The translations under genes and the position numbers were made by a program. Below the pieces are notes generated by a model. It was not told the DNA's origin, ran no database searches, and saw nothing but the letters and a program-made list of their open reading frames with translations. A stretch of DNA of 59,682 nt, from positions 1 to 59,682 of the forward strand of contig JAGWUF010000010.1 in assembly GCA_028868545.1 (NCBI GenBank), given 5' to 3'. This DNA comes from Lysobacteraceae bacterium. GTDB taxonomy: Bacteria > Pseudomonadota > Gammaproteobacteria > Xanthomonadales > Xanthomonadaceae. This document shows, in pieces, positions 27,099 through 35,571 of this stretch; the stretch's first letter is position 1, and each line of letters opens with the position of its first letter.

Positions 27099-27656
27099 AT
27101 GAAGCGTTACGCCATTGCCCTTGCCCTGATTGCCGCCCTGCCCTTCGCCGCGTCCGCCGCCGACGGCATCAACTACAACTACGTGCAAGGCGGCTATGTC
27201 GCCACCAATACCAACGGCCCGGATGCCGACGGCTGGGGTCTGGGCGGCTCGGTGGCCGTGCATCCGAATTTCCACCTGTTCGCCGACTACGCCAACCAGA
27301 AGATCAAGCACACCAGCGTCGATTTCGACCAGTGGCGCGTGGGTGGCGGCTACAACACCGCGATCGGCAAGAACACCGATTTCGTGGCCAACGTGGCCTA
27401 TGAAAAGGTCGACGCCGGTGCCGGCATCCATGCCGACGGCTACAGCGTGGAAGGCGGCGTGCGCAGTGCGCTGGCCCCGAATTTCGAAGGCTATGCCATG
27501 CTGGGCTATCTGGATGGCAACCACGTCAAGGGCGAGGCCTATGGCCGCCTGGGTGGCACCGTGAAGTTCAACCAGAACTGGGGCGTCAATGCCGACGTCC
27601 GCCTGGTCAACGGTGGCGATACCCAGTGGTTCGTGGGCCCGCGCTTCAGCTGGTAA
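27099..27656 (+). CDS. ax21: Ax21 family outer-membrane beta-barrel protein
   Basis: A 185-residue protein with a signal peptide (1-20, AAD) and eight or so amphipathic strands (INYNYVQGGYVATNT, WGLGGSVAVHPNFHLFADY, WRVGGGYNT) ending in the terminal aromatic motif QWFVGPRFSW for BamA recognition. It is clearly the Ax21 family of xanthomonads. Earlier reports that Ax21 is a secreted immune elicitor were withdrawn; an outer-membrane role is the cautious reading. GGAGG at 27086-27090 fixes the start. A bidirectional terminator follows. Confidence 0.92.
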   Translation: MKRYAIALALIAALPFAASAADGINYNYVQGGYVATNTNGPDADGWGLGGSVAVHPNFHLFADYANQKIKHTSVDFDQWRVGGGYNTAIGKNTDFVANVAYEKVDAGAGIHADGYSVEGGVRSALAPNFEGYAMLGYLDGNHVKGEAYGRLGGTVKFNQNWGVNADVRLVNGGDTQWFVGPRFSW

Positions 27657-27677
27657 GAGCGCAGCACCACCGCAACG

Positions 27678-27704
27678 AAAACGCCCGGCAATGCCGGGCG
27701 TTTT
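27678..27704. terminator. Bidirectional terminator between ax21 and the lipoprotein gene
   Basis: AAAACGCCCGGCA and its complement TGCCGGGCGTTTT form a symmetrical stem with a very small loop. The terminal T-run on each strand can stop transcription of both convergent genes. Confidence 0.9.
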
Positions 27705-27719
27705 CCATTTCACCCCGCA

Positions 27720-28748
27720 TTACAACAAGGCCACATTGCGGGTGACCTGGCCGCTGCCGAGATCGACCCGCAGCAACTGCGACGAATTGGCGATCAGCAG
27801 GGTTCCGCCCTGCCGCACGAACTGCCTGGTTTCGAACCGGCTTGCCCAGTCCGGAAGTGCCTGCGGCAGCGGCGTGCTCCAGCGTGTTTTCAGCGTGCCG
27901 GCATCCACCAGCGTCAAAGACAGATGCTGTTTGTCATCCTTGCGCTGCGGCGAAAGCACCAGAAAGCCACCGTCGATCAACGTGGCCGGCGGAAACGACT
28001 CATGCTCGCCGCTGTCGGCAAAATACAGCAGCTTCGGATCCAGGAAATCATCTTGCGAGCGCGCGCCGTCGAACTTGCGCACGAACGCCTTGCGGGTGTT
28101 CCCCTCTTCACTGAAATTCCTCGGCAGCCCTCCGCGCAGCACCTCATCCATGCGTTGATCGACGCGCTCAACCGCCGCCTGCGTTGGCTGCACTTGTCCG
28201 GTTGCGGGATCCAGACGGTACAGGCGCCCATCCTGACCTTCGAAGATGAACGCATCCGGATCGCTCAGGCTGCGCCGGAAATCGGTGGCACCCACCTCGG
28301 CCACCGAAGCCACGCTGCTGCGCTTGGCAACCTCTGCACTATCCAACGTGATGCGTCTATCGGCGATGGAAAAGATGGCAGGCGCCATCGCCTTGCTGTG
28401 GGTGCCGCTGCAGGCCACCGCGACGTAATGGTCGTTCACATCGGCGACGCGGGGGTAGATGCAATCAAACGTCTTGGGGGCGATGGGCTTGTCCAGCAAT
28501 TTGGCGCCCGTTTGCGTATCGATCACCTGCAGTTTGTCGGTGAACGTGCCTTGGCTGATCGAGCTTCCGCCCTTGCGGCTGTAGGAATAGATGAAGGTTT
28601 CCCGAAAGACATAGGCGTAATAGCGCCCGCCGGGGCTGAACTTGCCCTCAAACAGCACCGGCTGTTGTTTTCCCAGCACCGAACAGCCACCCAAGAGCGC
28701 CAAACCCGCCAAAGTGCCCAGCCAAAACCCACGTTGCAGCAAGCGCAT
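27720..28748 (-). CDS. Lipoprotein of unknown function, beta-propeller-like
   Basis: A 342-residue lipoprotein with signal peptide and lipobox LLGGC (Cys near 23). The rest contains repeated short beta-rich units (GRYYAYVFRETFIYSY; LQVIDTQTGAKLLDKPI; RLYRLDPATGQVQ; SLTLVDAGTLKTRW; LLRVDLGSGQVTR) that look like propeller blades. It may belong to the PA2928-type lipoproteins but I am not sure. Two consecutive ATG codons exist; GGAGA is best spaced for the one at 28748. It is convergent with ax21. Confidence 0.65.
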   Translation of the reverse strand: MRLLQRGFWLGTLAGLALLGGCSVLGKQQPVLFEGKFSPGGRYYAYVFRETFIYSYSRKGGSSISQGTFTDKLQVIDTQTGAKLLDKPIAPKTFDCIYPRVADVNDHYVAVACSGTHSKAMAPAIFSIADRRITLDSAEVAKRSSVASVAEVGATDFRRSLSDPDAFIFEGQDGRLYRLDPATGQVQPTQAAVERVDQRMDEVLRGGLPRNFSEEGNTRKAFVRKFDGARSQDDFLDPKLLYFADSGEHESFPPATLIDGGFLVLSPQRKDDKQHLSLTLVDAGTLKTRWSTPLPQALPDWASRFETRQFVRQGGTLLIANSSQLLRVDLGSGQVTRNVALL

Positions 28749-28845
28749 CATTTTCTCCACGTTCTCAAGCCCGCCATGCGGCAGCCCAAACGGGAGTACG
28801 CCAAAGCGGGGCCAGCGCGGACATGCCCCAGCCGGCCCGCAAGGG

Positions 28846-29874
28846 CTAGCCGAACAGCGCCTGCGGGTATTCGGCCTTGCGTTCGCGCGCCATCAGCCGC
28901 GCCAGGCCCTCGGCGGGCGTGACCGTGCCGTGCAGCACGTCGCGCGCGCCCTCGGCAATCGGCAATTCGATGCCGTGCAGGTTGGCCAGCCGCATCACCT
29001 CGTCAGCAGTTTGCAGCGATTCCACCACCTGGCCGATCTCGCGCACCGCGTCGGCGATCGTCGCGCCGCGCCCCAGCGCCAGGCCCAGCCGGCGGTTGCG
29101 CGACAGGTCGCCGGTGCAGGTCAGCACCAGGTCGCCAAGGCCGGCCAGGCCCATCAGGGTTTCCGGGCGGCCGCCGAGGGCGATGTTGAGGCGCAGCATC
29201 TCGTTGAGCCCGCGGGTGATCAGGCCGGCGCGCGCGTTCAGACCCAGGCCCATGCCGTCGGCGACGCCGGTGGCCACCGCCAGCACATTTTTCATTGCGC
29301 CGCCCAGCTCGGCACCGCGCATGTCGTTGCCGGTGTAGGCGCGGAACGCCGGGCCGTGCAGCGCATCGGCGACCTGCCGGCAGAATGCGGCATCGTCGGA
29401 ATGCACGGTCAGCGCGGTGGGCAGACCTTCGGCCACCTCCTTGGCAAACGACGGGCCGGTGACCACCGCCAGCGGCACGTCCTCGCCCAGCACCTCGCCG
29501 GCCACTTCATGCAGGAAACGCCCGCTGCCCGGCTCGAAGCCCTTGGTGGCCCACGCCACGCCGGCCTGCGGCGGGCGCAGCGGCGCCAGCGCGCGCAGGG
29601 TTTCGGCGAACGCGTGCGAGGGCACCACCACCAGCACCAACCCGGCATCGGCCAGCGCCTCGTGCAGCGAGGTGGTGGCACGCAGCGCGCCGGGCAGGGC
29701 GATGCCGGGCAGGTAGCGCGGGTTCTCGCCCTTGCCTTCGATCGCCGCCACGGTGGCGGCATCGCGGCCCCACAGCATGGTGGGGTGGCCGTGACGGGCA
29801 ATCAGCGCCGCCAGCGCGGTGCCCCAGGAGCCCGCGCCGAGGACGGCGACTTTCGGTTTGGCAGACGCCGTCAT
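28846..29874 (-). CDS. gpsA: NAD(P)-dependent glycerol-3-phosphate dehydrogenase
   Basis: A 342-residue GpsA: the Rossmann motif [12 protein letters not shown] (about 10-21), the lysine in [13 protein letters not shown] (about 190-202) and the C-terminal substrate region [19 protein letters not shown]. It reduces dihydroxyacetone phosphate to sn-glycerol-3-phosphate for phospholipid synthesis. It lies 10 nt downstream of secB, a gene order also found in E. coli (yibN-grxC-secB-gpsA). Confidence 0.95.
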   Translation of the reverse strand: MTASAKPKVAVLGAGSWGTALAALIARHGHPTMLWGRDAATVAAIEGKGENPRYLPGIALPGALRATTSLHEALADAGLVLVVVPSHAFAETLRALAPLRPPQAGVAWATKGFEPGSGRFLHEVAGEVLGEDVPLAVVTGPSFAKEVAEGLPTALTVHSDDAAFCRQVADALHGPAFRAYTGNDMRGAELGGAMKNVLAVATGVADGMGLGLNARAGLITRGLNEMLRLNIALGGRPETLMGLAGLGDLVLTCTGDLSRNRRLGLALGRGATIADAVREIGQVVESLQTADEVMRLANLHGIELPIAEGARDVLHGTVTPAEGLARLMARERKAEYPQALFG

Positions 29875-29884
29875 GCGTCGCCGA

Positions 29885-30409
29885 TCAGGCGTTGCCGGCG
29901 GTTTCGGCGTTGGCCAGCGAATTGCCCGGCTGACCCATCTGTTCGGCGCGCTGACGCAGGGTTTCACCATACAGCGCGTCGAAGTTGATCGGCTGCATCG
30001 GGAACGGCGGGAACCCGCCATTGGTGATCAGCTGGCCCACGGCCGCAGCGGCATAGGGGTAGAGGATGTTCGGGCACTGGATGCCCAGCATCGCGTCGAG
30101 AATCTGGTCATCCATGCCCGCCAGGCCAAACACGCCGCACTGTTCGACTTCCGCCAGATAGGCGGTCTTGCCGTTCAAGGTGCAGGTCAGGGTGATGCCC
30201 AGGCTGACTTCGAACGCGGTGTCGGCCAGACGCTGCACCTTCTGGTTGAGCTTCATCTGCAGGTCCGGCTGGCCCTGTTCGTTGAACACCTGCGGTGCAT
30301 TCGGAGCTTCGAAGGAGAGATCCTTCACGTAGAGTTTTTCAACGGTGAAGGTCGGGCCTTGCGGTTGGTCGGCGGCCGGGGCAGCGCCATTCAGGGTTTC
30401 ATCGGACAT
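29885..30409 (-). CDS. secB: Protein-export chaperone SecB
   Basis: A 174-residue SecB, with [19 protein letters not shown] near the start, [12 protein letters not shown] in the middle and the conserved [15 protein letters not shown] (about 134-148). SecB keeps precursor proteins unfolded and hands them to SecA. The start at 30409 is chosen by homology and the acidic N-terminal extension. It is second in the rhodanese-secB-gpsA cluster. Confidence 0.96.
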   Translation of the reverse strand: MSDETLNGAAPAADQPQGPTFTVEKLYVKDLSFEAPNAPQVFNEQGQPDLQMKLNQKVQRLADTAFEVSLGITLTCTLNGKTAYLAEVEQCGVFGLAGMDDQILDAMLGIQCPNILYPYAAAAVGQLITNGGFPPFPMQPINFDALYGETLRQRAEQMGQPGNSLANAETAGNA

Positions 30410-30528
30410 GGGAACTCCAGAACTGTTCGGATACAACGGAAGAAAGGAACGGCCCGATTATCGCATCGAACCGGCGCAACCCCTCCGACATTGGGGCAGC
30501 GGTGGCCAAACACAAGCGCCAGCGGGGA

Positions 30529-30978
30529 TCAGCGGCCCTTCACCAGCGGCAAATCGGCCGACTGCCAGGCGCGGATGCCGCCTTCCAGTACCGACACCTG
30601 GGCGAAACCGGCCTTGCGCAACCGCTTCGCCGCACCCTGTGCGGTCTGGCCCACGTTGCACACCAGCACCACCGGCAATGCCTTGGCCGGAGCCAGCGCC
30701 TTGTTTTCGGGATCGAACTGGCTCAACTGCACGTTTTTCGAACCGGCGATATGGCCTTTTTCGAAGTCCGCAATTGCGCGCAGGTCCACCACCAGCGCGT
30801 TGTCGCGATTGACCAGCGCCGTCAATTGCGCCGGGCCGATCCGGCGCACGCCACTGAGCAGGCCCAGCAGTTCGTTGCCGATGATGGCCACGGTGAGACC
30901 CGCCAGGGCCAGCGACAACATCGGGTTGCGGCCGGCAAATGCGGCCAGTTCGGCAAAGGTCACGGCAGCTACCACCAA
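30529..30978 (-). CDS. Membrane-anchored rhodanese domain protein (YibN-like)
   Basis: A 149-residue protein with one N-terminal membrane segment (about 20-40, MLSLALAGLTVAIIGNELLGLL) and a rhodanese domain (about 45-145). The active-site Cys is in VCNVGQTA; ALVVDLRAIADFEKGHIAGSKN and LEGGIRAWQSADLPL are typical. It matches YibN by gene order. The first in-frame start is TTG at 30978; a GTG at 30963 is an alternative. The grxC gene usually found between yibN and secB is absent. Confidence 0.82.
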   Translation of the reverse strand: MVVAAVTFAELAAFAGRNPMLSLALAGLTVAIIGNELLGLLSGVRRIGPAQLTALVNRDNALVVDLRAIADFEKGHIAGSKNVQLSQFDPENKALAPAKALPVVLVCNVGQTAQGAAKRLRKAGFAQVSVLEGGIRAWQSADLPLVKGR

Positions 30979-31031
30979 TCACGGGGCGGCAATTGTACCT
31001 GCCGCCCTGCCCCTTCGCGTCATTTGCCGCG

Positions 31032-31454
31032 TCACTCCCCGCGCCACAGATCCGGCAGGCCGTTGTCCTGCCACCACGTCTTGGTCTGCGGGTCGTAATG
31101 CCAGCGTTCGCGGAAGCGCACCGTGCGCTCGACCATGGTGTTGCGGTTGAACACGCCGATCTCGATCTCGCGTTCTACCGCACCGTCCTCCAGCGCCCGG
31201 CTGCCCAGGTCGCGGTAGGAGGAAATCTGCACCTGCTTGTAGCGGGAGAAGTCGATGTCGGACAGCGGATGTGCCTGCCGTTGCTGCGGGTCGACCAGAT
31301 TCCAGGCACCCTCGAAATCGCCCCAGCGCACCGCCGCCGACCATGCGTATTGCGCCTCTTCCAGCCCGCGGGTCCTGCCCTTGCCCGACGCTAGCACGGA
31401 GGCTGACGGCAGCAGCAGGCAGAGCAACAGCAATACGCGCAGCAGCTTGGACAT
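31032..31454 (-). CDS. Exported hypothetical protein
   Basis: A 140-residue protein with a signal peptide (1-23, LLPSASVLASG). The mature part reads as a small single domain (GLEEAQYAWSAAVRWGDFEGAWNLVDPQQR...TVRFRERWHYDPQTKTWWQDNGLPDLW), alpha-helical then beta-rich and Trp-rich, like NTF2-fold lipoproteins or periplasmic proteins; I do not recognise the family. The methionine at 31454 is preferred because the signal peptide begins there. It is 45 nt after the thioesterase-like gene on the same strand. Confidence 0.7.
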   Translation of the reverse strand: MSKLLRVLLLLCLLLPSASVLASGKGRTRGLEEAQYAWSAAVRWGDFEGAWNLVDPQQRQAHPLSDIDFSRYKQVQISSYRDLGSRALEDGAVEREIEIGVFNRNTMVERTVRFRERWHYDPQTKTWWQDNGLPDLWRGE

Positions 31455-31499
31455 GGGCCGGACACACACAGAGTGACGGGCCATCCTACCCGTTGCGGC

Positions 31500-31967
31500 T
31501 CAGGCGTGGGCAATCGCCACATAACGGCCCACGAAGGTGGCCGCCACGCCACCGTCGGCCAGCAGGGTCCTGGCCTGCAGGCGAATGCCGGCGCGCCCCT
31601 GCGTGCGCAAGGTGGTGGCCAGTGCGGCGTGCTCGGCGGCAGCGTCGTATTCGGCGTCCACCACGATGTCCTCGAACACCGGCTTGAGGTAACGCACGCG
31701 GCTGTCGGCCACGAACACGTCGGCATGCAGGCCGGCGGTCTCCAGCTCCAGCGCCACCAATCCCCAGCAGGCAATGGTCATCAGCGAAACCATGCTGCCG
31801 CCGAACGCGCAGCCCTTGTCGTTGATGTTGGCCGCCAGCGGCGCGCGCAGGCGCAAGTGACCGTGCTGCCAATCGAGGATCTGCGGCTGCATGCCGGCCA
31901 CCGGCGGCATGCCATTGAAATGTGCGGCCAGTGCATCCAGCGCCGCGTGCTGCGAAGTCACGTCCAT
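31500..31967 (-). CDS. Hot-dog fold thioesterase-like protein (YiiD C-terminal type)
   Basis: A 155-residue single hot-dog domain: [22 protein letters not shown] (about 48-69) is the long helix with the small-residue motif, and [22 protein letters not shown] (about 82-103) is the substrate-binding strand. It resembles the putative thioesterase domain of YiiD. The acyl substrate is unknown. An ATG six codons earlier, at 31985, is also possible. Confidence 0.75.
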   Translation of the reverse strand: MDVTSQHAALDALAAHFNGMPPVAGMQPQILDWQHGHLRLRAPLAANINDKGCAFGGSMVSLMTIACWGLVALELETAGLHADVFVADSRVRYLKPVFEDIVVDAEYDAAAEHAALATTLRTQGRAGIRLQARTLLADGGVAATFVGRYVAIAHA

Positions 31968-32012
31968 GCGCACAGCCTGCCGCATCCTGGCTTGCTGTGC
32001 CAAGCTTGACAC

Positions 32013-32792
32013 ATGCCTGGTCTTGCAGATCAACCACTTCCGCTTCAACACTGCACCGTATTGTCGCTGCGACCGCGCGGCCAGCACGCCGGCCTGCGCG
32101 CGGCCTGCCGCCGCCACGGCGCACGCCTGCTGGCGCTGTCACCGATCGTCATCGCCACCCTGGACAGTCCGCCGGTGCGAAAACAGCTCGCCACCGCACT
32201 GGCCGCCGACATCGTCCTGTTCACCAGCCCGAACGCGGTGCGCGCGGCGGCAGCGCTGGCACCGCTGCGCGCAGGTCGCGACCAGCACTGGCTGGCGGTG
32301 GGGGCCGGCACGCAGCGGGCACTGCAACGGCTGGGTATCGCCGCCATTGCACCGATGCGGATGGACAGCGAGGGCCTGCTGGCACTGCCGCCGCTGGCAC
32401 AGCCGCAGGGCAAGTCGATCGGGCTGATCACCGCGCCCGGTGGCCGCGGGGTGTTGCTGCCGGCACTGACCGCGCGCGGTGCACAGGTGGTGCGCGCCGA
32501 TGTCTACGCGCGGCTGCCGGCAGGCATCCCTGCCCGTCGCTGGTTGCAGCTGGCCGCACTGCTGCAGGCGCACCACCCGACAGTGCTGGCACTGAGCAGC
32601 GGCGAAGCCCTGCAGGCCTGGCTGGCGCAAGTGCCCGCCACCTTGTTGCCGGGCGTTTTCGACAGCGCCGTGGTCGCCGCCAGCGAACGCCTGGCCCAGG
32701 CCGCACGCAGCGCCGGCTTCCAGCGCGTGGCAACGGCTGCCAGCGCCCGCCCGGCCGCGCTGCTGCAGGCGGCCACTACAATGTGCGGATGA
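32013..32792 (+). CDS. hemD: Uroporphyrinogen-III synthase
   Basis: A 259-residue HemD, a poorly conserved family recognised by its two-domain pattern: [19 protein letters not shown] at the start, [12 protein letters not shown] (about 69-80), [15 protein letters not shown] and [11 protein letters not shown] late in the protein. The enzyme closes and isomerises hydroxymethylbilane to uroporphyrinogen III. The neighbour hemF, overlapping by 4 nt, supports the assignment. It is divergent from the thioesterase-like gene. Confidence 0.85.
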   Translation: MPGLADQPLPLQHCTVLSLRPRGQHAGLRAACRRHGARLLALSPIVIATLDSPPVRKQLATALAADIVLFTSPNAVRAAAALAPLRAGRDQHWLAVGAGTQRALQRLGIAAIAPMRMDSEGLLALPPLAQPQGKSIGLITAPGGRGVLLPALTARGAQVVRADVYARLPAGIPARRWLQLAALLQAHHPTVLALSSGEALQAWLAQVPATLLPGVFDSAVVAASERLAQAARSAGFQRVATAASARPAALLQAATTMCG

Positions 32793-33730
32793 GCACAGGC
32801 ATTCCACCCATCGACTGCGTCCGCGACTATCTCACCGGCCTGCAGGATCGCATCTGCGCCGCCATCGAAGGCACCGACGGCAGCGCGCGTTTCCTTGAGG
32901 ATGCGTGGACGAAAGACCCCGCCAGCTCGCCGATCCGCGGCGGCGGGCGCACCCGGGTGCTGCGCGACGGCACGGTGTTCGAGCAGGCCGGGATCGGTTT
33001 TTCCGACGTGGCCGGCGACCGCCTGCCGCCATCGGCCAGTGCCGGCCGGCCGGAGCTGGCCGGCGCGTCGTGGCGCGCGGTGGGGGTGTCGCTGGTGTTC
33101 CATCCGCGCAATCCGTTCGTGCCGACCACGCATGCCAACGTGCGCCATTTCCGCGCCGAGCGCGACGGCGAAACCGTGGCATGGTGGTTCGGCGGCGGCT
33201 TCGACCTGACCCCGTTCTATCCGTTCGACGAAGACGTGCTGCACTGGCACCGCAGCGCGCGCGCACTGTGCGAGCCGTTCGGCGGGCAGGCGCGCTACGA
33301 CGCGCACAAGCAATGGTGCGACGAATATTTCTTCCTCAAGCACCGCGACGAAACCCGCGGCGTGGGCGGGCTGTTCTTCGACGACCTGCACGGCGATTTC
33401 GACGACAGCTTCGGCTATCTGCGTGCGGTCGGCGACGGCTTCCTCGATGCCTACCTGCCGATCGTCGAACGCCGCAAGCACACGCCGTACGGCGAGCGCG
33501 AGCGCCAATTCCAGCTGTACCGGCGCGGCCGCTACGTGGAGTTCAACCTGGTGTTCGACCGCGGCACCCTGTTCGGCCTGCAATCGGGCGGGCGTACCGA
33601 GTCGATCCTGATGAGCCTGCCGCCGCTGGTGCGCTGGGAATACGGCTACCAGCCCGAGCCCGGCAGCGCCGAAGCGCGACTGGCGGACTATCTGCGTCCG
33701 CGCGACTGGCTGGGCGAGGCGCTGCGCTGA
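32789..33730 (+). CDS. hemF: Oxygen-dependent coproporphyrinogen-III oxidase
   Basis: A 313-residue Hem[24 protein letters not shown] (about 96-118), [31 protein letters not shown] and the terminal [31 protein letters not shown] are diagnostic. It converts coproporphyrinogen III to protoporphyrinogen IX using O2, later in the same heme pathway as HemD. The ATG overlaps the hemD stop as ATGA. Its stop lies one base from the convergent DUF421 gene. Confidence 0.97.
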   Translation: MSTGIPPIDCVRDYLTGLQDRICAAIEGTDGSARFLEDAWTKDPASSPIRGGGRTRVLRDGTVFEQAGIGFSDVAGDRLPPSASAGRPELAGASWRAVGVSLVFHPRNPFVPTTHANVRHFRAERDGETVAWWFGGGFDLTPFYPFDEDVLHWHRSARALCEPFGGQARYDAHKQWCDEYFFLKHRDETRGVGGLFFDDLHGDFDDSFGYLRAVGDGFLDAYLPIVERRKHTPYGERERQFQLYRRGRYVEFNLVFDRGTLFGLQSGGRTESILMSLPPLVRWEYGYQPEPGSAEARLADYLRPRDWLGEALR

Positions 33731-33731
33731 T

Positions 33732-34244
33732 TCAATCGCGCTTGCGCAGCACCACGCTGATGTGGCCGTTGGTTTCCAGCACCGCCAGCCCGATCTCGCC
33801 GACATCGCCCACGCCATTCATGCGCAAGGCTTCGGCGAAGTCGTCGTCGCTCACCAATTCGCGCCGCAGCACCTGCTGGAACACCTGCCCGTCGCGCGCC
33901 AGCAGCACCGGCACGCCCTCCACCCATTTCTCGATGCGGCGGTTGCGCGCAATCAGCAACGCCACCACGTAATTCAGCACGATCAAGGTGGTGGCCATCA
34001 CCGCCGCGCCGCTCAGGGAATTGTCGCCGCCGTTGATGCCGTTCTGCACCGCGTTGCCGATCAGGATCAGCAGCACCAGGTCGAACGGCGTGAACTGGCC
34101 CACCGCGCGCTTGCCGGACAGGCGCATCAGCACCATCACCATCACGTAGACCACCACCGCGCGCAGCACGAAATGCCACCACGGCGCGGACAGCTGGAAC
34201 AGGTCGTTCACGGCAATCTCCAGCACGCCCGTTGCGGCGGCCAT
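33732..34244 (-). CDS. DUF421 (YetF-like) membrane protein
   Basis: A 170-residue protein with three N-terminal membrane segments (about 28-105) and a cytoplasmic C-terminal domain. KRAVGQFTPFDLVLLILIGNAVQNGI and LNYVVALLIARNRRIEKWVEGVPVLLARDGQV are typical of the YetF/DUF421 family, of unknown function. The start at 34244 gives a compact N-terminus; the frame extends to 34295. It is convergent with hemF with a single base between stops. Confidence 0.85.
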   Translation of the reverse strand: MAAATGVLEIAVNDLFQLSAPWWHFVLRAVVVYVMVMVLMRLSGKRAVGQFTPFDLVLLILIGNAVQNGINGGDNSLSGAAVMATTLIVLNYVVALLIARNRRIEKWVEGVPVLLARDGQVFQQVLRRELVSDDDFAEALRMNGVGDVGEIGLAVLETNGHISVVLRKRD

Positions 34245-34357
34245 TGCGCGCAAGTGTAGCCCCGGGCCCCTGCGTGCCGGCCAACCGCGCAGCACTTCCC
34301 CATCCTGCCGTCCGCTGGGTTAGGCTTGCGCCTCGCCACATGCATCGGGGAGATCGC

Positions 34358-35554
34358 ATGAGTGTGTCGGACTTGCGGGTGATGGTGGTTGAAGATCACG
34401 GCTTCCAGCGCCGGATCGCCTTGCGCTTGCTGGCCGAGCTGGGCGTCGAGCACACCCTGGAAGGTGCCGATGGCCTGCACGCCATGGACGTGCTGCGGCA
34501 ACAAGCCAACCCGCCGGATGTGGTGCTGGTGGACCTGGACATGCCCGGCATGGACGGCATCGAATGCATCGGCCAGATCGCCCACGAACGCCTCGCGCGT
34601 GCCGTGGTGGTGGTCAGTGCGCTGGACCCTGCCCTGCTGCATACCGTGCAGACCATGGCCCGTGCCTACGGCCTGCGGGTGCTGGGCAGCGTGGAAAAAC
34701 CGCTGACCCGGGAAAAACTGGAAGCCATCCTGAGCCGCTACGGCGAGCAAAGCGGCGAAGTGCCGGACGAGAACGATGCCGACTTCAGCGTGACCGCGCT
34801 GATCGACGCCCTCGAACAGGGCCAGATCGTGCCGTGGTTCCAGCCGCAGGTGGAATTCGGCAACGGCAAGGTGGTCGGCGTGGAGGCGTTGGCACGTTGG
34901 GAACGCACCGATGGCAGCGTGGTCGGCCCGGTCTTGTTCGTGCCGGTACTGGAGCGCGAAGGCTATGCCAACCAGCTGACCGACCGCATGCTCGAACAGG
35001 GCTGCCAATGGCTGCAACGCTGGCACCAGGCCGGCCTGCGCCTGAAGTTGTCGGTCAATGTCTCGCCACTGGCTCTGGCCGACTCGGCCGCCGCGGATCG
35101 GTATCAGGCGATCGCCGAGAGTTACGGCATCCTGCCCGAAGACGTGGTGCTGGAAATCACCGAAAGCTCGGTGATGTCCGATGCCGCACGCGGACTCGGC
35201 TTGTTGGCCCGGTTGCGGCTGAAGGGGTTCGGGCTGTCGATCGACGATTTCGGCACCGGTTATTCCTCGCTGGCGCAGCTGGCGCAGGTGCCGTTCACCG
35301 AACTGAAGATCGACAAGGAATTCGTGTTCACCGCGCATGCGCAACCGCGCAAGCGGGCAATGGTGGAAGCCAGCCTGGATCTGGCGCGCAAGCTCAACCT
35401 GGTCACCGTGGCCGAAGGCGTGGAAACGATGGAGGACTGGCAGATGCTGGCCGAACTGGGCTGCGACATCGCCCAGGGCTGGCTGATCGGTCGGCCGGTG
35501 CCCGGCAGCGAACTGCAGGCCGCCGTTGCGCGCTGGCGCCGTCCCGGCAGCTGA
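34358..35554 (+). CDS. REC-EAL cyclic-di-GMP phosphodiesterase
   Basis: A 398-residue response regulator. The receiver (1-125) has acidic residues VVEDH, phospho-acceptor Asp59 in VDLDMPGMDG, a switch SALDP and the lysine in VEKPL. The EAL domain (about 145-395) keeps EALARW, the SVNVSPLAL segment, EITES, DDFGTGYSS and KIDKEF..EGVE, so catalysis is expected. This is the RocR/PvrR type: c-di-GMP hydrolysis controlled by phosphorylation. The ATG at 34358 has GGGGAG upstream. The hybrid kinase gene begins 17 nt after its stop. Confidence 0.93.
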   Translation: MSVSDLRVMVVEDHGFQRRIALRLLAELGVEHTLEGADGLHAMDVLRQQANPPDVVLVDLDMPGMDGIECIGQIAHERLARAVVVVSALDPALLHTVQTMARAYGLRVLGSVEKPLTREKLEAILSRYGEQSGEVPDENDADFSVTALIDALEQGQIVPWFQPQVEFGNGKVVGVEALARWERTDGSVVGPVLFVPVLEREGYANQLTDRMLEQGCQWLQRWHQAGLRLKLSVNVSPLALADSAAADRYQAIAESYGILPEDVVLEITESSVMSDAARGLGLLARLRLKGFGLSIDDFGTGYSSLAQLAQVPFTELKIDKEFVFTAHAQPRKRAMVEASLDLARKLNLVTVAEGVETMEDWQMLAELGCDIAQGWLIGRPVPGSELQAAVARWRRPGS

Positions 35555-35571
35555 GCCACAGGCGGCGCGGC

